Shown piece by piece: positions 52,775 to 64,000 of a DNA stretch of 64,000 nt. Position 1 is the stretch's first letter. Each line of letters starts with the position of its first letter. The DNA comes from Paraburkholderia ribeironis (GTDB taxonomy: Bacteria; Pseudomonadota; Gammaproteobacteria; Burkholderiales; Burkholderiaceae). Location: contig NZ_CYGX02000005.1 in NCBI RefSeq assembly GCF_900019265.1, positions 1 through 64,000 on the forward strand, given 5' to 3'. A program made the position numbers and the translations under genes. A model generated the notes under the pieces. The model was not told the origin of the DNA. It was given only the letters and a program-made list of their open reading frames with translations, and made no database searches.

Positions 52775-53704
52775 TTATGACCGCTTGTGTGCAGTGTGAC
52801 TTTTCAATTGTAGCCGCAGCGCTGCGGCCTCGCTTTGCAGCGCTTTGACGAATGCGCTGGCGAGCGGATGACTCGGGCGATGCTCCGGATGAATCACGCT
52901 GACGCGAAACGGCAGCGACACGGCAAGCGGCCGGATATGCAGATTGCGGCCCGCGAAATCGACGGCGGTCAACGGATTGACGATCGCGACGCCAAGACCC
53001 TGACGCACGAAACTGCACACGGAAACGGCGGTGGGCGTCTCGATCAGCTGGCGGCGCGCGATACCCGCTTGCGCGAACGCTTCATCGATCTGCAGCCGGT
53101 ACGGATCGTTCGACGACAGGCTGATAAAGGCCTGCTCCGCGAAATCCTTCAACGCGATCACGCGCCTGGCCAGCAACGGATGCCGATCCGGCAACACGCA
53201 CACCTCGTCCACTTCGAGCAACGGCGTCAGATGTGTGCCGGGCGGCGGCGCGCCGTGTTCGGTGAGGCCCAGGTCGTAGCGCTGCGCGGTCAGCCATTCT
53301 TCGAGGAACGGCGACTCCTGCGTGGCAATCGACACACTCACGCCGGGCTGCGCGTCGTGAAAGCGCTTCGACGCGCCCGGCAAGATTGAATGCGAAAACA
53401 TCGGCAACGCGATGATCGCGAGCTGGCCGCCCTGGAATTCACGCAGACTGGCCGCCGTCGACGCCACCCGTTCGAGTCCGATGTAGGCGCGCTTGATTTC
53501 GTCGAACAGCGTCAGCGCGGACATCATGGGACGCAGCCGCCCATGCGCGCGTTCGAATAGCGGGAAGCCGATGCTCTGCTCCATGCGTGCGAGTTCGCGG
53601 CTGACGGTGGGCTGCGACGTTGAGAGCATGTCGGCCGCCTTGGTGACGCTGCCTGCCGTCATTAGCGCGCGAAAGACTTCGATATGCCGGTGGGTGAGCG
53701 CCAT
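52775..53704 (-). CDS. lysR: LysR-family regulator, divergent from lysA
   Basis: A 309-residue LysR-type protein with an N-terminal winged helix-turn-helix (RHIEVFRALMTAGSVTKAADM, SQPTVSRELARME) and an effector-binding domain to the end. Its gene is divergent from lysA with 108 bases between. That is exactly the arrangement of the DAP-responsive LysR activator of lysA, so this role is assigned by synteny. The ATG at 53704 begins the usual N-terminus. Confidence 0.85.
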   Translation of the reverse strand: MALTHRHIEVFRALMTAGSVTKAADMLSTSQPTVSRELARMEQSIGFPLFERAHGRLRPMMSALTLFDEIKRAYIGLERVASTAASLREFQGGQLAIIALPMFSHSILPGASKRFHDAQPGVSVSIATQESPFLEEWLTAQRYDLGLTEHGAPPPGTHLTPLLEVDEVCVLPDRHPLLARRVIALKDFAEQAFISLSSNDPYRLQIDEAFAQAGIARRQLIETPTAVSVCSFVRQGLGVAIVNPLTAVDFAGRNLHIRPLAVSLPFRVSVIHPEHRPSHPLASAFVKALQSEAAALRLQLKSHTAHKRS

Positions 53705-53812
53705 GGTGGGGTATATCAGAAGTGAATGGATCGGCAAATAATAGGTATTTTACTGAATGACGGATTCCCAGCATCATGTCGGTTACAGCAACGCTCCGAC
53801 ATCGAGCCGATC

Positions 53813-55054
53813 ATGACGCCATTCAATCCGCGGCAACTTGCCGAGCTCGCCCGGCAGCACGGCACGCCGCTCTGGATCTACGACGCCGACGTAATTCGCC
53901 AACGTATCGCCGAACTGCGCAGTTTCGATGTGATCCGCTATGCGCAGAAGGCGTGTTCGAACCTGCACATTCTGAAGCTGATGCGCGACGAAGGCGTGCT
54001 GGTCGATGCGGTCTCGCTGGGTGAAATCGCGCGCAGTCTCGCGGCGGGTTTCACACCCGACCGCGATCCCGAAGGCGTGGTGTTCACCGCGGACCTGCTC
54101 GACCATGCAACGCTCGCGGCCGTGCTCGAACATCGCATCACGGTCAACGCCGGGTCGCTCGACATGCTCGAAAGAATCGGACGCCACGCGGGCGTTGGCC
54201 ATCGCGTGTGGCTGCGGATCAACCCGGGTTTCGGTCACGGACACAGCAACAAGACCAACACCGGCGGCGAACACAGCAAGCACGGTATCTGGCTCGATGA
54301 TGTGCCACGAGCGCTGGACCTCGTTCGTCGCTATCGGCTCACGCTGGTCGGGTTGCACATGCATATCGGCTCGGGCGTCGACTACGCGCATCTGTCGCGC
54401 GTCTGCGATGCAATGGTCGATGCCGTGATGGGACTCGGCCACGATATTGAAGCGATTTCCGCTGGCGGCGGTCTGTCGGTGCCGTATCGCGAAGGCGAGC
54501 CGCGCATCGACGTCGACCATTACTTCCGGCTCTGGGATGCGGCGCGCCGGCGGATCGAAGCGCATGTCGGGCATCGCGTGAGGCTGGAGATCGAACCGGG
54601 GCGCTTCCTCGTCGCTGAGGCGGGGGTGCTGGTCGCTGAAGTGCATGCGTTGAACCGGCGGCCCGCGCGGCAATTCGCGTTGGTCGACGCCGGGTTCAAC
54701 GACCTCACGCGGCCATCGCTTTACGGCAGTCATCATGAAATGAGCGTGCTGAAACGCGATGGTGTGCCAAGCCATGCGCCGATCGGCTCATTCGCGGTGG
54801 CCGGTCCGTTGTGCGAAGCCGGTGATGTGTTCACGCAGGCCGCGGGCGGTGTTGTCACGAGCCGCTCGATGGCCGCGCCCGAAGTGGGGGACTTCATCGT
54901 GTTTCATGACGCGGGTGCGTACGGCGCGTCGATGTCGTCGAACTACAACAGCCGGCCGCTCGCGCCCGAGGTGTTGCTGGAGCAGGGCCGGCCGCGGCTG
55001 ATCCGGCGCCGTCAGACCATCGACGAATTGATCGCGCTCGAAACCCTGGATTGA
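53813..55054 (+). CDS. lysA: Diaminopimelate decarboxylase
   Basis: A 413-residue PLP enzyme (fold III). The PLP-binding Lys46 lies in YAQKACSN, the phosphate-binding GGG in SAGGGLSVP (about 223), HMHIGSG near 183, and the CEAGD active-site motif near 332. It makes lysine from meso-diaminopimelate. It belongs to the E. coli-type branch regulated by LysR, consistent with the divergent regulator. Start from a good family alignment rather than a strong ribosome site. Confidence 0.92.
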   Translation: MTPFNPRQLAELARQHGTPLWIYDADVIRQRIAELRSFDVIRYAQKACSNLHILKLMRDEGVLVDAVSLGEIARSLAAGFTPDRDPEGVVFTADLLDHATLAAVLEHRITVNAGSLDMLERIGRHAGVGHRVWLRINPGFGHGHSNKTNTGGEHSKHGIWLDDVPRALDLVRRYRLTLVGLHMHIGSGVDYAHLSRVCDAMVDAVMGLGHDIEAISAGGGLSVPYREGEPRIDVDHYFRLWDAARRRIEAHVGHRVRLEIEPGRFLVAEAGVLVAEVHALNRRPARQFALVDAGFNDLTRPSLYGSHHEMSVLKRDGVPSHAPIGSFAVAGPLCEAGDVFTQAAGGVVTSRSMAAPEVGDFIVFHDAGAYGASMSSNYNSRPLAPEVLLEQGRPRLIRRRQTIDELIALETLD

Positions 55055-55116
55055 TTGCGGCGCGAGCGCTGCGTAACGTGACCGGCGCGGCGCGCACGTC
55101 AGCGTTCAGCACACGC

Positions 55117-56037
55117 TCAGCGCGCCCTTACCGTGCGGGTATATGACGCGATCATCGTTGCGAGTTCCTGCGCGGCGGGCGTGAGCGGCATGGCCGCGCG
55201 CTGCAGCAGGCACACGTTCTGGTCGGCCGCCCGCTCGCGCACGGGGATCGACCTGAGCGCGCTCGCAAACGGGCCCTGTTTGACCACGATCGACGACTCC
55301 AGCGACAGGCAATCCGTCGCGCCGACCAGATGCAGCGTCTCGTACAGCCCTTCCACGGTCGCAATGATTTTCGGCGGCGGCAAGCCATGGCTTTCGAACA
55401 GATGGCTCAGGCGGTTGACATGCGGGTCCTCGGTGAGATTCGGCGAGCGTGTCGTCACCCACGTGCAGTCGACGAGTTCGGCCAGCGAGGTCGCGCCCGC
55501 TTTCGGATGACCCGCGCGGCACACGATCACCGGATCGGATGGATAAAGCGGCGTCACCGACAGATCGGCCGTGTCGGTCTGTTTCGAGACTAACGCGACT
55601 GCGAAGTCGAGCGTGCCCTTGCGAATCCACGCGATCATCATGCGCGACGTGCCGGTGCGCAGATGCACCGCGACCCGCTCGAAGCGCGTGCGAAACTCCA
55701 TCAGCACCGGCGCGAATGCATCGACGAGCGGCTCGGTGGTCATGCCGAACGTCACCTCGCCGGCGTAATCGCCCTGCAATTGCTGCATTTCCTGCTCGGC
55801 GCGCTCGCATTCACCGATGATCGTGCCGGCCCGCTGCAACAGCCGCTGGCCGAGCGCTGTCAACGTGATGCCGCGATTCGTGCGGGTGAAGAGGGTCGCG
55901 CCGAGCATCGATTCGAGGTTCTGCAATTGCTGCGTGATGCCGCTTTGCGCGATGCCGAGCACGCGTGATGCCGCGCGAATGCTGCCCTGTTCGGCAACCG
56001 CCTTGAACGTGCGCAGCTGGGAGATCGTCAAGGCCAT
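55117..56037 (-). CDS. LysR-family transcriptional regulator
   Basis: A 306-residue LysR protein with the N-terminal helix-turn-helix (LRTFKAVAEQGSIRAASRVL, AQSGITQQLQNLE) and a full effector domain (VTFGMTTEPLVDAFAP, PVIVCRAGHPKAG). It resembles the NAC/cys subgroup of LysR proteins. It is divergent from the succinylglutamate desuccinylase/aspartoacylase-like gene, which is the likely target. The ATG at 56037 begins the domain. Confidence 0.9.
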   Translation of the reverse strand: MALTISQLRTFKAVAEQGSIRAASRVLGIAQSGITQQLQNLESMLGATLFTRTNRGITLTALGQRLLQRAGTIIGECERAEQEMQQLQGDYAGEVTFGMTTEPLVDAFAPVLMEFRTRFERVAVHLRTGTSRMMIAWIRKGTLDFAVALVSKQTDTADLSVTPLYPSDPVIVCRAGHPKAGATSLAELVDCTWVTTRSPNLTEDPHVNRLSHLFESHGLPPPKIIATVEGLYETLHLVGATDCLSLESSIVVKQGPFASALRSIPVRERAADQNVCLLQRAAMPLTPAAQELATMIASYTRTVRAR

Positions 56038-56259
56038 TGAAGGGCGCGGGGTTCGTGATCGGAAAAGGTGAACATGATAGTCCGAACGGGACTTCTTTGA
56101 GGAGCGGGCGCCACATAGGATGGCGCTGGCTTGATGCGGTGATCGCGTCGATGCTGAACGACCGCCTGTGCGCGCAGATCGCGAAGCAGTACTTCGACTT
56201 CGATCCGTACGGCACTTCACTCCTTTACGCTGGACTTCTTTTTCGCAGGCCTTCCGTTC

Positions 56260-57375
56260 ATGAACAGGCAATCGATTCCGCTTCTATCGCCGGCTATCGG
56301 CACGCACCGCGAGCTGGTGTCGTTTCACTTCGGTCCGGTCAATAGCGGGCAGAAGATCTATATCCAGTCGTCGCTGCATGCCGACGAAACGCCCGCGATG
56401 TTGATGACGGTATTGCTCAAGCGCCGGTTGCTCGAACTGGAACAGCAGGGCGCGCTGAGTGCGGAAATCGTGCTGGTGCCGGTGGCAAATCCGGTCGGAC
56501 TCGGGCAGTACGTGCTGGGGCAGTTTCTTGGGCGCTTCGATCTCGGCAGCGGCAAGAACTTCAATCGGCACTTCCTGCAATTCTCTCCATTAGTCGCCCG
56601 CGCGAAGGACGCGTTGGGTGCCGATGCGACGGAGAACCGGCGCATCGTTCGCGAACTGATCGCGGCTGAACTGGCCGAGCAGAAACCGTTGACCGAATTC
56701 GACTCGCTGCAATTGGCGTTGCTGAAGCGTTCGTTCGACGCGGACGTCGTGATCGACCTGCATTGCTCGCTCGAAGCGGCGATGCATCTGTACACCAGCG
56801 AAGCGGCGTGGCCTGAAATCGAGCCTTTGTCGCGCTACCTCGGCGCGCAGGCGTCGTTGCTTGCGACCAACTCGGGCGGCGAGTCGTTCGATGAAACGCA
56901 TGGCCTGTTGTGGTCGACGTTGCAGCAGCAGATGCCGCCCAGCAAGCCGGTGCCCAATGGCACGATTGCGGTGACCGTGGAATGCCGCGGCCAGCGCGAC
57001 GTCTCTTACGAAGTGGCACAACAGGATGCCGACGCACTGGTCGATTACCTGGTGTGGCGCAACGCGATTCGGCGCGAGGCGAAGCCGTTGCCGCCGTTGC
57101 TGTCGCCCGCCACGCCGCTCGCCGGTAGCGAGCAGTTTTACGCGCCGGTCAGCGGGATTCTGGTTCATCGCGCGAAGATCGGCGACACGATTCGTGCTGG
57201 ACAGGCTTTGTTCGATATCGTCGATCCGCTGACCGACGAGACCACCACGATTTGCAGCAACACGGAAGGCGTGCTTTATATGCGCCGCGCGATCCGGTTC
57301 GTGACGACGGGCGCGCCGTTGGGACGTGTGACGGGAACGCAGCCGTTCAGGACAGGGGTGTTGTTGGGCGCGTGA
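56260..57375 (+). CDS. Succinylglutamate desuccinylase / aspartoacylase family protein
   Basis: A 371-residue zinc-dependent hydrolase. The metal motif SSLHADETPAML (His40, Glu43) and a second His in DLHCSLEAA (about 167) are present, and the glutamate of TVECRG near 245 is the likely base. A C-terminal barrel-like domain (YAPVSGILVHRAKIGDTIRAG) resembles a biotinyl-lipoyl fold found in this subgroup. It would release an acyl group from an N-acyl amino acid. A LysR gene is divergent. Substrate unknown. Confidence 0.88.
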   Translation: MNRQSIPLLSPAIGTHRELVSFHFGPVNSGQKIYIQSSLHADETPAMLMTVLLKRRLLELEQQGALSAEIVLVPVANPVGLGQYVLGQFLGRFDLGSGKNFNRHFLQFSPLVARAKDALGADATENRRIVRELIAAELAEQKPLTEFDSLQLALLKRSFDADVVIDLHCSLEAAMHLYTSEAAWPEIEPLSRYLGAQASLLATNSGGESFDETHGLLWSTLQQQMPPSKPVPNGTIAVTVECRGQRDVSYEVAQQDADALVDYLVWRNAIRREAKPLPPLLSPATPLAGSEQFYAPVSGILVHRAKIGDTIRAGQALFDIVDPLTDETTTICSNTEGVLYMRRAIRFVTTGAPLGRVTGTQPFRTGVLLGA

Positions 57376-57512
57376 GTAACTGGTTCAGGCGGCGCGATGT
57401 GCGCGGTGGATTGACTGTAACGCTATCCGCCGATCCGCGCAGAGCGACTGCGGGTTTCGAGCGGGCGCCCCGACCAGGGCGGCGACCCGCACGAAGCCCG
57501 CCATCGCATGAC

Positions 57513-59660
57513 TCAGCTCGCCGCCAGCACCGGCGCGAGCGCCGCCGGATCGCTGATGCTCGGCCGGCCATTCTCGACGTGACCGGCGAAACGGCGCGAG
57601 AAGCTCGCATCGTCATTGCTCGTCACCGTCAGGTCGTACCAGTGATGGCTCGACGCCAGCACCCACACCTCTTCGACATGCGCGCCGGCCGGCACCGGCA
57701 CCACGCGCGTGCGCGCACCGTAAGCGTTGTCGGTCACCGTCAATCGCGCAATGCCGCCGCCGCTGTTGCTGAACTTCAGGAACACGTTGCCGTTCGCGAC
57801 ATCGTATTGCGCCTTCACTTCTGGCTGCGCCGGCCTGGCGTTGCCATGCGAGCCCGCGACTTGCGTGGCTTGCGCCTGCTGCGTATTGCCCGCGAACTTG
57901 CGCACGAATCCGTTGGGCCCGAATACTTCGAATGCGTAGACCCCGCTCGTCGAGGTCAGATCGAAGGTCGCGCTGAGCGACTTGCCCGCTTCGACGGTGT
58001 AACGCCACGGGCCGTCCGTGCGATTGGTCGAGTACACGTAGAAGTGCGCGCCCTGGTCGCCGGCATTGCCGATCGAAATCTCGCACGTGTTCCGCTGCGG
58101 GTCCACCGAGCCATTCACATGCAGCTCGTACGGCAACGCACGCGCGAAACGAATCCCGCTTTCCTGCGGATCGATCGCGCCCGGCGTCGCGGGGACGGTC
58201 GGCTTGGGCTGCGTCGCGCACTGGTTGTCGGCGATGCTCTTGTAGCTGCTCGTGTCCGGTAGCGGCGGCACTTTCGAATCCGGCGTGCGGAAGTCGAATG
58301 CGCTGGTCAGGTCGCCGCACACCGCGCGGCGCCACGGCGTGATGTTCGGCTCGTAGACGCCGAAGCGCGACTCGATGAAGCGGATCACCGACGTGTGATC
58401 GAACACCTGCGAGCACACGAAACCGCCCTTGCTCCACGGCGACACGATCGTCATCGGCACACGCGGGCCGAGGCCGTACGGCAGGCCATCGGCGGTGTAG
58501 CTGCCGCCGCGCGCCGGATTGACCACGTTGTGAATTTCGCCTTCAGTGCTGACCGTCGATTGGCCTTGCGCGGCCGTCGTCGCCGGTTGCGGCGGCACGA
58601 GGTGATCGAAGAAGCCGTCGTTCTCGTCGTACATGATGAACAGCACGGTCTTGCTCCAGACCTCGGAGTTCGACGTCAACGCATCGAGAATTCGCGACGT
58701 GTATTCCGCGCCGTATGCGGGCGTATAGCTCGGGTGCTCGGAGTAAGCAGCTGGCGGGCACAGCCACGATACCTGCGGCAGTCTGTTCGCGAGCACGTCG
58801 GCCTTCAGGTCGTCGATCGTGCGCACGGTTTGCGCGCGCTCGTACAACGGCGAGCCCGGCTGCGCGTTGATGAAGTTCGCGAAGTTCTGCAGAACGTTGG
58901 TGCCGTAGTTGCCGTTCAGCGGATCGGCGCCGGTCAGGCCCTGCTGGTACACCTGCCACGAAATGCCCGCCGCTTGCAGACGCTCCGGGTACGTGGTCCA
59001 CGATAGCAACTGATAGTTCGGCGGAGCGTCGCCGTCGACGAAATCGCTGTTGTCGAGCAGCGGGCCGCCGAATTTGCCCGTGGGATCGACGGTGCCGGTC
59101 ATCAGATACGAACGGTTCGGGTGCGTCGGCCCCGGCAGCGAGCAGAAGTACGCGTCGCAAATCGTGAACGCATCGGCCAGCGCGTAGTGAAACGGAATGT
59201 CGCTGCGCAGGTGATAGCCCATCGTCATGTCGGTCTTGTTGGCGGGCCACTGGTCATAGCGGCCGCCGTCGATCGCGGCATGGGTCTTGTACCAGGTGTG
59301 ATCCAGATCGCCGACGCATTGCGCGCTGGTGGTGGCGGTGTTCAGATGGAACGGCAGCACTGGCTGGGTGGGATCTTCTTTCGATGGCTGATACCACACC
59401 GGCTTGCCGTTGGGCAGCGGAATCGGGAAGCGGTCGTTGTAGCCGCGCACGCCACGCATATGGCCGAAGTAGTGGTCGAATGAGCGGTTCTCCTGCATGA
59501 ACACGACGATGTGCTCGACATCGCTGAGCGTACCCGTGCGCGAGAACGCGGGCACGGCGAGCGCATTGCGGATCGACTCGGGAAGCGCGGTCATCGCGGC
59601 GGCGGCGCCGGCGGATGAAGCCACGGTCTGCAGGAAACGGCGACGGCTAGTTGATGTCAT
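57513..59660 (-). CDS. Phosphocholine-preferring phospholipase C (Tat-exported)
   Basis: A 715-residue enzyme with a Tat signal (SRRRFLQTV) and the phosphoesterase catalytic domain: VEHIVVFMQENRSFDHYFGH near residue 50 and MYDENDGFFDHLVPP near 355. C-terminal to about 500 are two beta-sandwich domains (DUF756 type) seen in the PlcN/PlcH group. It hydrolyses phosphatidylcholine or sphingomyelin outside the inner membrane. A GAAGGTGA site precedes the start. A small lipoprotein gene lies 62 bases upstream on the same strand. Confidence 0.93.
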   Translation of the reverse strand: MTSTSRRRFLQTVASSAGAAAAMTALPESIRNALAVPAFSRTGTLSDVEHIVVFMQENRSFDHYFGHMRGVRGYNDRFPIPLPNGKPVWYQPSKEDPTQPVLPFHLNTATTSAQCVGDLDHTWYKTHAAIDGGRYDQWPANKTDMTMGYHLRSDIPFHYALADAFTICDAYFCSLPGPTHPNRSYLMTGTVDPTGKFGGPLLDNSDFVDGDAPPNYQLLSWTTYPERLQAAGISWQVYQQGLTGADPLNGNYGTNVLQNFANFINAQPGSPLYERAQTVRTIDDLKADVLANRLPQVSWLCPPAAYSEHPSYTPAYGAEYTSRILDALTSNSEVWSKTVLFIMYDENDGFFDHLVPPQPATTAAQGQSTVSTEGEIHNVVNPARGGSYTADGLPYGLGPRVPMTIVSPWSKGGFVCSQVFDHTSVIRFIESRFGVYEPNITPWRRAVCGDLTSAFDFRTPDSKVPPLPDTSSYKSIADNQCATQPKPTVPATPGAIDPQESGIRFARALPYELHVNGSVDPQRNTCEISIGNAGDQGAHFYVYSTNRTDGPWRYTVEAGKSLSATFDLTSTSGVYAFEVFGPNGFVRKFAGNTQQAQATQVAGSHGNARPAQPEVKAQYDVANGNVFLKFSNSGGGIARLTVTDNAYGARTRVVPVPAGAHVEEVWVLASSHHWYDLTVTSNDDASFSRRFAGHVENGRPSISDPAALAPVLAAS

Positions 59661-59722
59661 CGAATATCACCTTCTGCGGAGTGAAACAAAATAGCGCGCC
59701 TTGGCGCGCTGCGGGAATCGGG

Positions 59723-60046
59723 TTAGTTACTGCTGGCGCTGTCGCCGGGTGCGTAGTGCATGACGGGCGCGACTTGCTGGCTGTCGGCGGCGAGACTGGC
59801 TTGCATGGATTGCGCGATCGGGTCGGACGCGGCGGCGGGGTTCGCCGCGAGCGAGGCGGACGGGGTGGACGCTTCGGGCAGCACAGCCGCCGATGAGGTC
59901 GCCGGACGTGGCGCGGCATGGTTATCGGTGACGCCCGGCGATGAAGACGTTGTCGTCGGCGCGGAGTCGTCCGCGCCGCAACCGCTCAGTGCTAACGTTG
60001 CGAGTGCGATCGATGCGATGCTCGCCACGCATTTGTCTCTTCTCAT
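59723..60046 (-). CDS. Small lipoprotein upstream of phospholipase C
   Basis: A 107-residue protein with a lipoprotein signal: hydrophobic IASIALATLALSGCG with lipobox LSGC (Cys23). The mature part is Ser/Thr/Ala/Pro-rich and probably disordered. It precedes the phospholipase C on the same strand with a 62-base gap and may be co-transcribed with it. Export chaperone or anchor roles are possible, but nothing specific is visible. A frame extension upstream to 60094 is less likely. Confidence 0.75.
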   Translation of the reverse strand: MRRDKCVASIASIALATLALSGCGADDSAPTTTSSSPGVTDNHAAPRPATSSAAVLPEASTPSASLAANPAAASDPIAQSMQASLAADSQQVAPVMHYAPGDSASSN

Positions 60047-60282
60047 GTTGCATCCGGTTTTGGTGAAAGCGGGTGCAGTCTCCATTCCTTTCAAGAAATA
60101 ATTGTGAAACGTTTGCGAGTGGCATAAGTTTCGATAATTCGTTGGTTGTTCGAAAGAAAATGGAAAGCGCCAGGAAGGACGCTGGTCACCTTAATGCCAT
60201 CTGCCTGTTGGTGTGCATGGTGGGTCCGCATGATGGTCCGCACACATTTAACGATTCACTGCCTCGCATAACCGATTGGCTC

Positions 60283-62295
60283 ATGACACACATCGAACGA
60301 CCTTTCGATATCACGCGTCTCGAAGACGAATGGCTGGAAGCGGATGGCTTCGGCGGTTTCGCGTCGGGCACGGTGGGCACGCTACGCACGCGCCGCTATC
60401 ACGCATTGCTGCTGAGCGCCATGCGTGCGCCGGGTGGGCGCGCCGTACTCGTCAATGGCATCGAGGCATGGCTGGAAGCGGGCGGGCAGCGTTATCCGTT
60501 GAGCATGCAGCGGTATCTGCCCAACGTGATCTATCCCGACTTGAGCACGAGTCTTGCGAGCTTCGACACAGCGCCCTGGCCAACATGGCGCTTGCAACTC
60601 GATACGCAAATGGTGCTGAGCGTCGAGGTATTCGTCAGCAAGGCGACCTGTGAAACGGTGTTGCGTTGGCGGCTGGAGCGCGGGACCGACGCGGCGGGCA
60701 TGAGCGCGGCCCTCCTGAAGATCAGGCCTTTGCTCTCGGGCCGCGATTACCACGCGCTGCATCATGAGAACGCCGCATTCAACTTCAACGCACGGACCAG
60801 CGACGATCTGGCCTGCGTGAGCTGGCAGCCGTACGGCGACTTGCCCTTTATCCATGCGGCGACGAACGGCGTCTATATCCACGCGCCGGATTGGTATCGC
60901 AACTTCTGCTACGTGCGCGACGAGGAACGCGGTCTCGATTGCAGCGAGGATCTCGCGACGCCAGGCGTGTTCAGCTTCGATCTCGCCGGTGCTGAAGCGG
61001 TGATGATTCTCAGCGCATCGTGCGCGACCCGTGCGGGAACATCGGCGTCGGCAGCCGTAAGCGCGATGCCCTGCGCGAGCGCGCAAGCGGCCGTCGCTCA
61101 CGCAACGGAGCTTGCACGTATCGAGCAACAACGCCGCGCCGCACTGGGTTCACGCCTGCAGCGTTCCGCCGATGCATACGTGGTCGCGCGCAACCAGGGC
61201 CGCACGATTCTCGCCGGCTTCCCGTGGTTCATCGATTGGGGCCGCGATACGTTCATCGCGATGCGTGGCCTGCTGATCGCATCGAACCGACTGGACGAAG
61301 CCGAAGCGATTCTGCTCGCATGGTCGGGCGCACTGTCCGAAGGCATGCTGCCGAACCGCTTCCCCGACTACGGCGACACGCCGGAGTACAACTCCGTCGA
61401 TGCGTCGTTGTGGTTCATCGTCGCCGTGCACGACTATCTGGCCACCGGTCATGCAAGCGATGCGACGCGCGTGCGTCTGCAACTGGCCGCCGAGACGATC
61501 CTCGCCGGCTATACGATGGGCACGCGCTTCAACATCCGGGCGTCGGCCGACGATGGCCTGCTCGCCGCCGGTATCTCAGGCGTGCAACTCACGTGGATGG
61601 ACGCGAAAATCGGCAACTGGGTGGTGACGCCGCGCATCGGCAAACCGGTCGAAGTGCAGGCGCTATGGATCAACGCGTTGCGCGTTGCAGCAACCTGGAA
61701 TTCGCAGTGGCAGCAACCCGCCGCGCGAGCGTTGCAAGCGTTTCATGAACGCTTCGTCGATCCGTCCACGCACGCGCTGTTCGACAACGTCGATGTCGAT
61801 CACGTGAAAGGCGCGCTAGATCGCGCGATCCGGCCGAACCAGATTTTTGCGGTGGGCGGTTTGCCGTTTGCGTTGCTCGATGGCGTGGTGGCGCAGGCGG
61901 TGCTCGCGCAGGTCGAAGCGCACTTGCTGACGCCGCTCGGCTTGCGCACGCTCGCGCCGTCCGACCCTGCCTACCGCGGACACTACGGCGGTCCACCACT
62001 CGCACGCGATGGCGCCTATCATCAAGGCACGGTCTGGCCGTGGCTGCTCGGCCCGTTTGTCGAAGCTTGGCTGCGGGTTCATGGCGTCACCGCTGAGACT
62101 CGCGCACAAGCGCGGGAACGTTTTCTCGAACCGCTCTATGCGCATCTCGACCACGCCGGTCTCGATCACCTGTCCGAGATCGCCGATGGCGACGCGCCGC
62201 ATGCGCCCGCTGGCACGCCGTTTCAGGCGTGGTCGCTGGGCGAGTTGCTGCGCATTGAAGGCCTGCTTGGCGGCTCGCAACGCATCGTCGCGTAA
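60283..62295 (+). CDS. Glycogen debranching enzyme family protein (amylo-alpha-1,6-glucosidase)
   Basis: A 670-residue GH133-type enzyme. The N-terminal domain begins EWLEADGFGGFASGTVG with TRRYHALLLSAM, and the catalytic (alpha/alpha)6 barrel has PWFIDWGRDTFIAMRGLL near residue 320 and YHQGTVWPWLLGPF near 590. It would cleave alpha-1,6 branches of glycogen-like glucan. Starts at 60160 or GTG 60073 extend it by unsupported, poorly coding sequence. The next gene, also a glycosidase, follows after 51 bases. Confidence 0.88.
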   Translation: MTHIERPFDITRLEDEWLEADGFGGFASGTVGTLRTRRYHALLLSAMRAPGGRAVLVNGIEAWLEAGGQRYPLSMQRYLPNVIYPDLSTSLASFDTAPWPTWRLQLDTQMVLSVEVFVSKATCETVLRWRLERGTDAAGMSAALLKIRPLLSGRDYHALHHENAAFNFNARTSDDLACVSWQPYGDLPFIHAATNGVYIHAPDWYRNFCYVRDEERGLDCSEDLATPGVFSFDLAGAEAVMILSASCATRAGTSASAAVSAMPCASAQAAVAHATELARIEQQRRAALGSRLQRSADAYVVARNQGRTILAGFPWFIDWGRDTFIAMRGLLIASNRLDEAEAILLAWSGALSEGMLPNRFPDYGDTPEYNSVDASLWFIVAVHDYLATGHASDATRVRLQLAAETILAGYTMGTRFNIRASADDGLLAAGISGVQLTWMDAKIGNWVVTPRIGKPVEVQALWINALRVAATWNSQWQQPAARALQAFHERFVDPSTHALFDNVDVDHVKGALDRAIRPNQIFAVGGLPFALLDGVVAQAVLAQVEAHLLTPLGLRTLAPSDPAYRGHYGGPPLARDGAYHQGTVWPWLLGPFVEAWLRVHGVTAETRAQARERFLEPLYAHLDHAGLDHLSEIADGDAPHAPAGTPFQAWSLGELLRIEGLLGGSQRIVA

Positions 62296-62346
62296 ACCGC
62301 GTTACGATGTGTGTGCCGACGCCAAGCCAGATGCGAGGACGGAGTC

Positions 62347-64000
<1,654 letters not shown>

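Overview
The window looks like a chromosomal stretch of a Burkholderiaceae bacterium, most likely Paraburkholderia or a close relative. Grounds: high GC with strong GC3 bias, a scattered hopanoid (hpn) locus, several small protein families typical of this group (DUF1272, DUF3562, a DUF3564-like protein), and two Tat-exported phosphoesterase/phospholipase C proteins. No rRNA, tRNA or CRISPR array was seen.

Layout. 1-5000: a fragment with a 13-copy pentanucleotide repeat at the left edge, a DUF1272 zinc protein, an ECF sigma factor with its zinc-finger anti-sigma partner, a small secreted peptide, an FMN reductase with DnaA-box-like sites upstream, and a stress-protein-like gene. 5000-9930: signalling, namely a hybrid histidine kinase and an overlapping response regulator / CheC-like / diguanylate cyclase operon. 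10160-25620: hopanoid genes: hpnD-hpnE-shc(hpnF)-hpnG on plus; hpnN-mlaA on minus, divergent from the MlaC-like hpnM; hpnH with ispH on minus; hpnB on plus preceded by a decayed hpnC; and hpnA on minus. Together they cover squalene formation, cyclisation, side-chain addition and modification, isoprenoid supply, and lipid transport to the outer membrane. 25700-34000: housekeeping and exported proteins (acylphosphatase, EgtD, RarD, Mpo1-like protein, secreted nuclease, acid phosphatase-like protein).

34100-43360 is a lower-GC accessory island. It holds a VOC-family pseudogene, a Sec-exported Rhs/YD-repeat gene broken by a 2-base insertion and an in-frame stop, a run of small putative immunity genes interspersed with orphan toxin tips and Rhs-core scars, a HipA/XRE toxin-antitoxin pair in reversed gene order, an unknown helical protein, and a second decayed copy of the immunity genes. 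This is the most unusual part of the window and looks like a graveyard or reservoir of polymorphic-toxin cassettes.

43360-64000 returns to core-like content: GNAT and FAD enzymes, a DMT transporter with an extreme His-rich tail, cytochrome b561, a glycosyltransferase, a Rieske oxygenase followed by a rubredoxin, an SDR, divergent lysR/lysA, another LysR, an aspartoacylase-like protein, a phosphocholine-type phospholipase C with a small lipoprotein, and two glucan-active hydrolases, the second running off the right edge.
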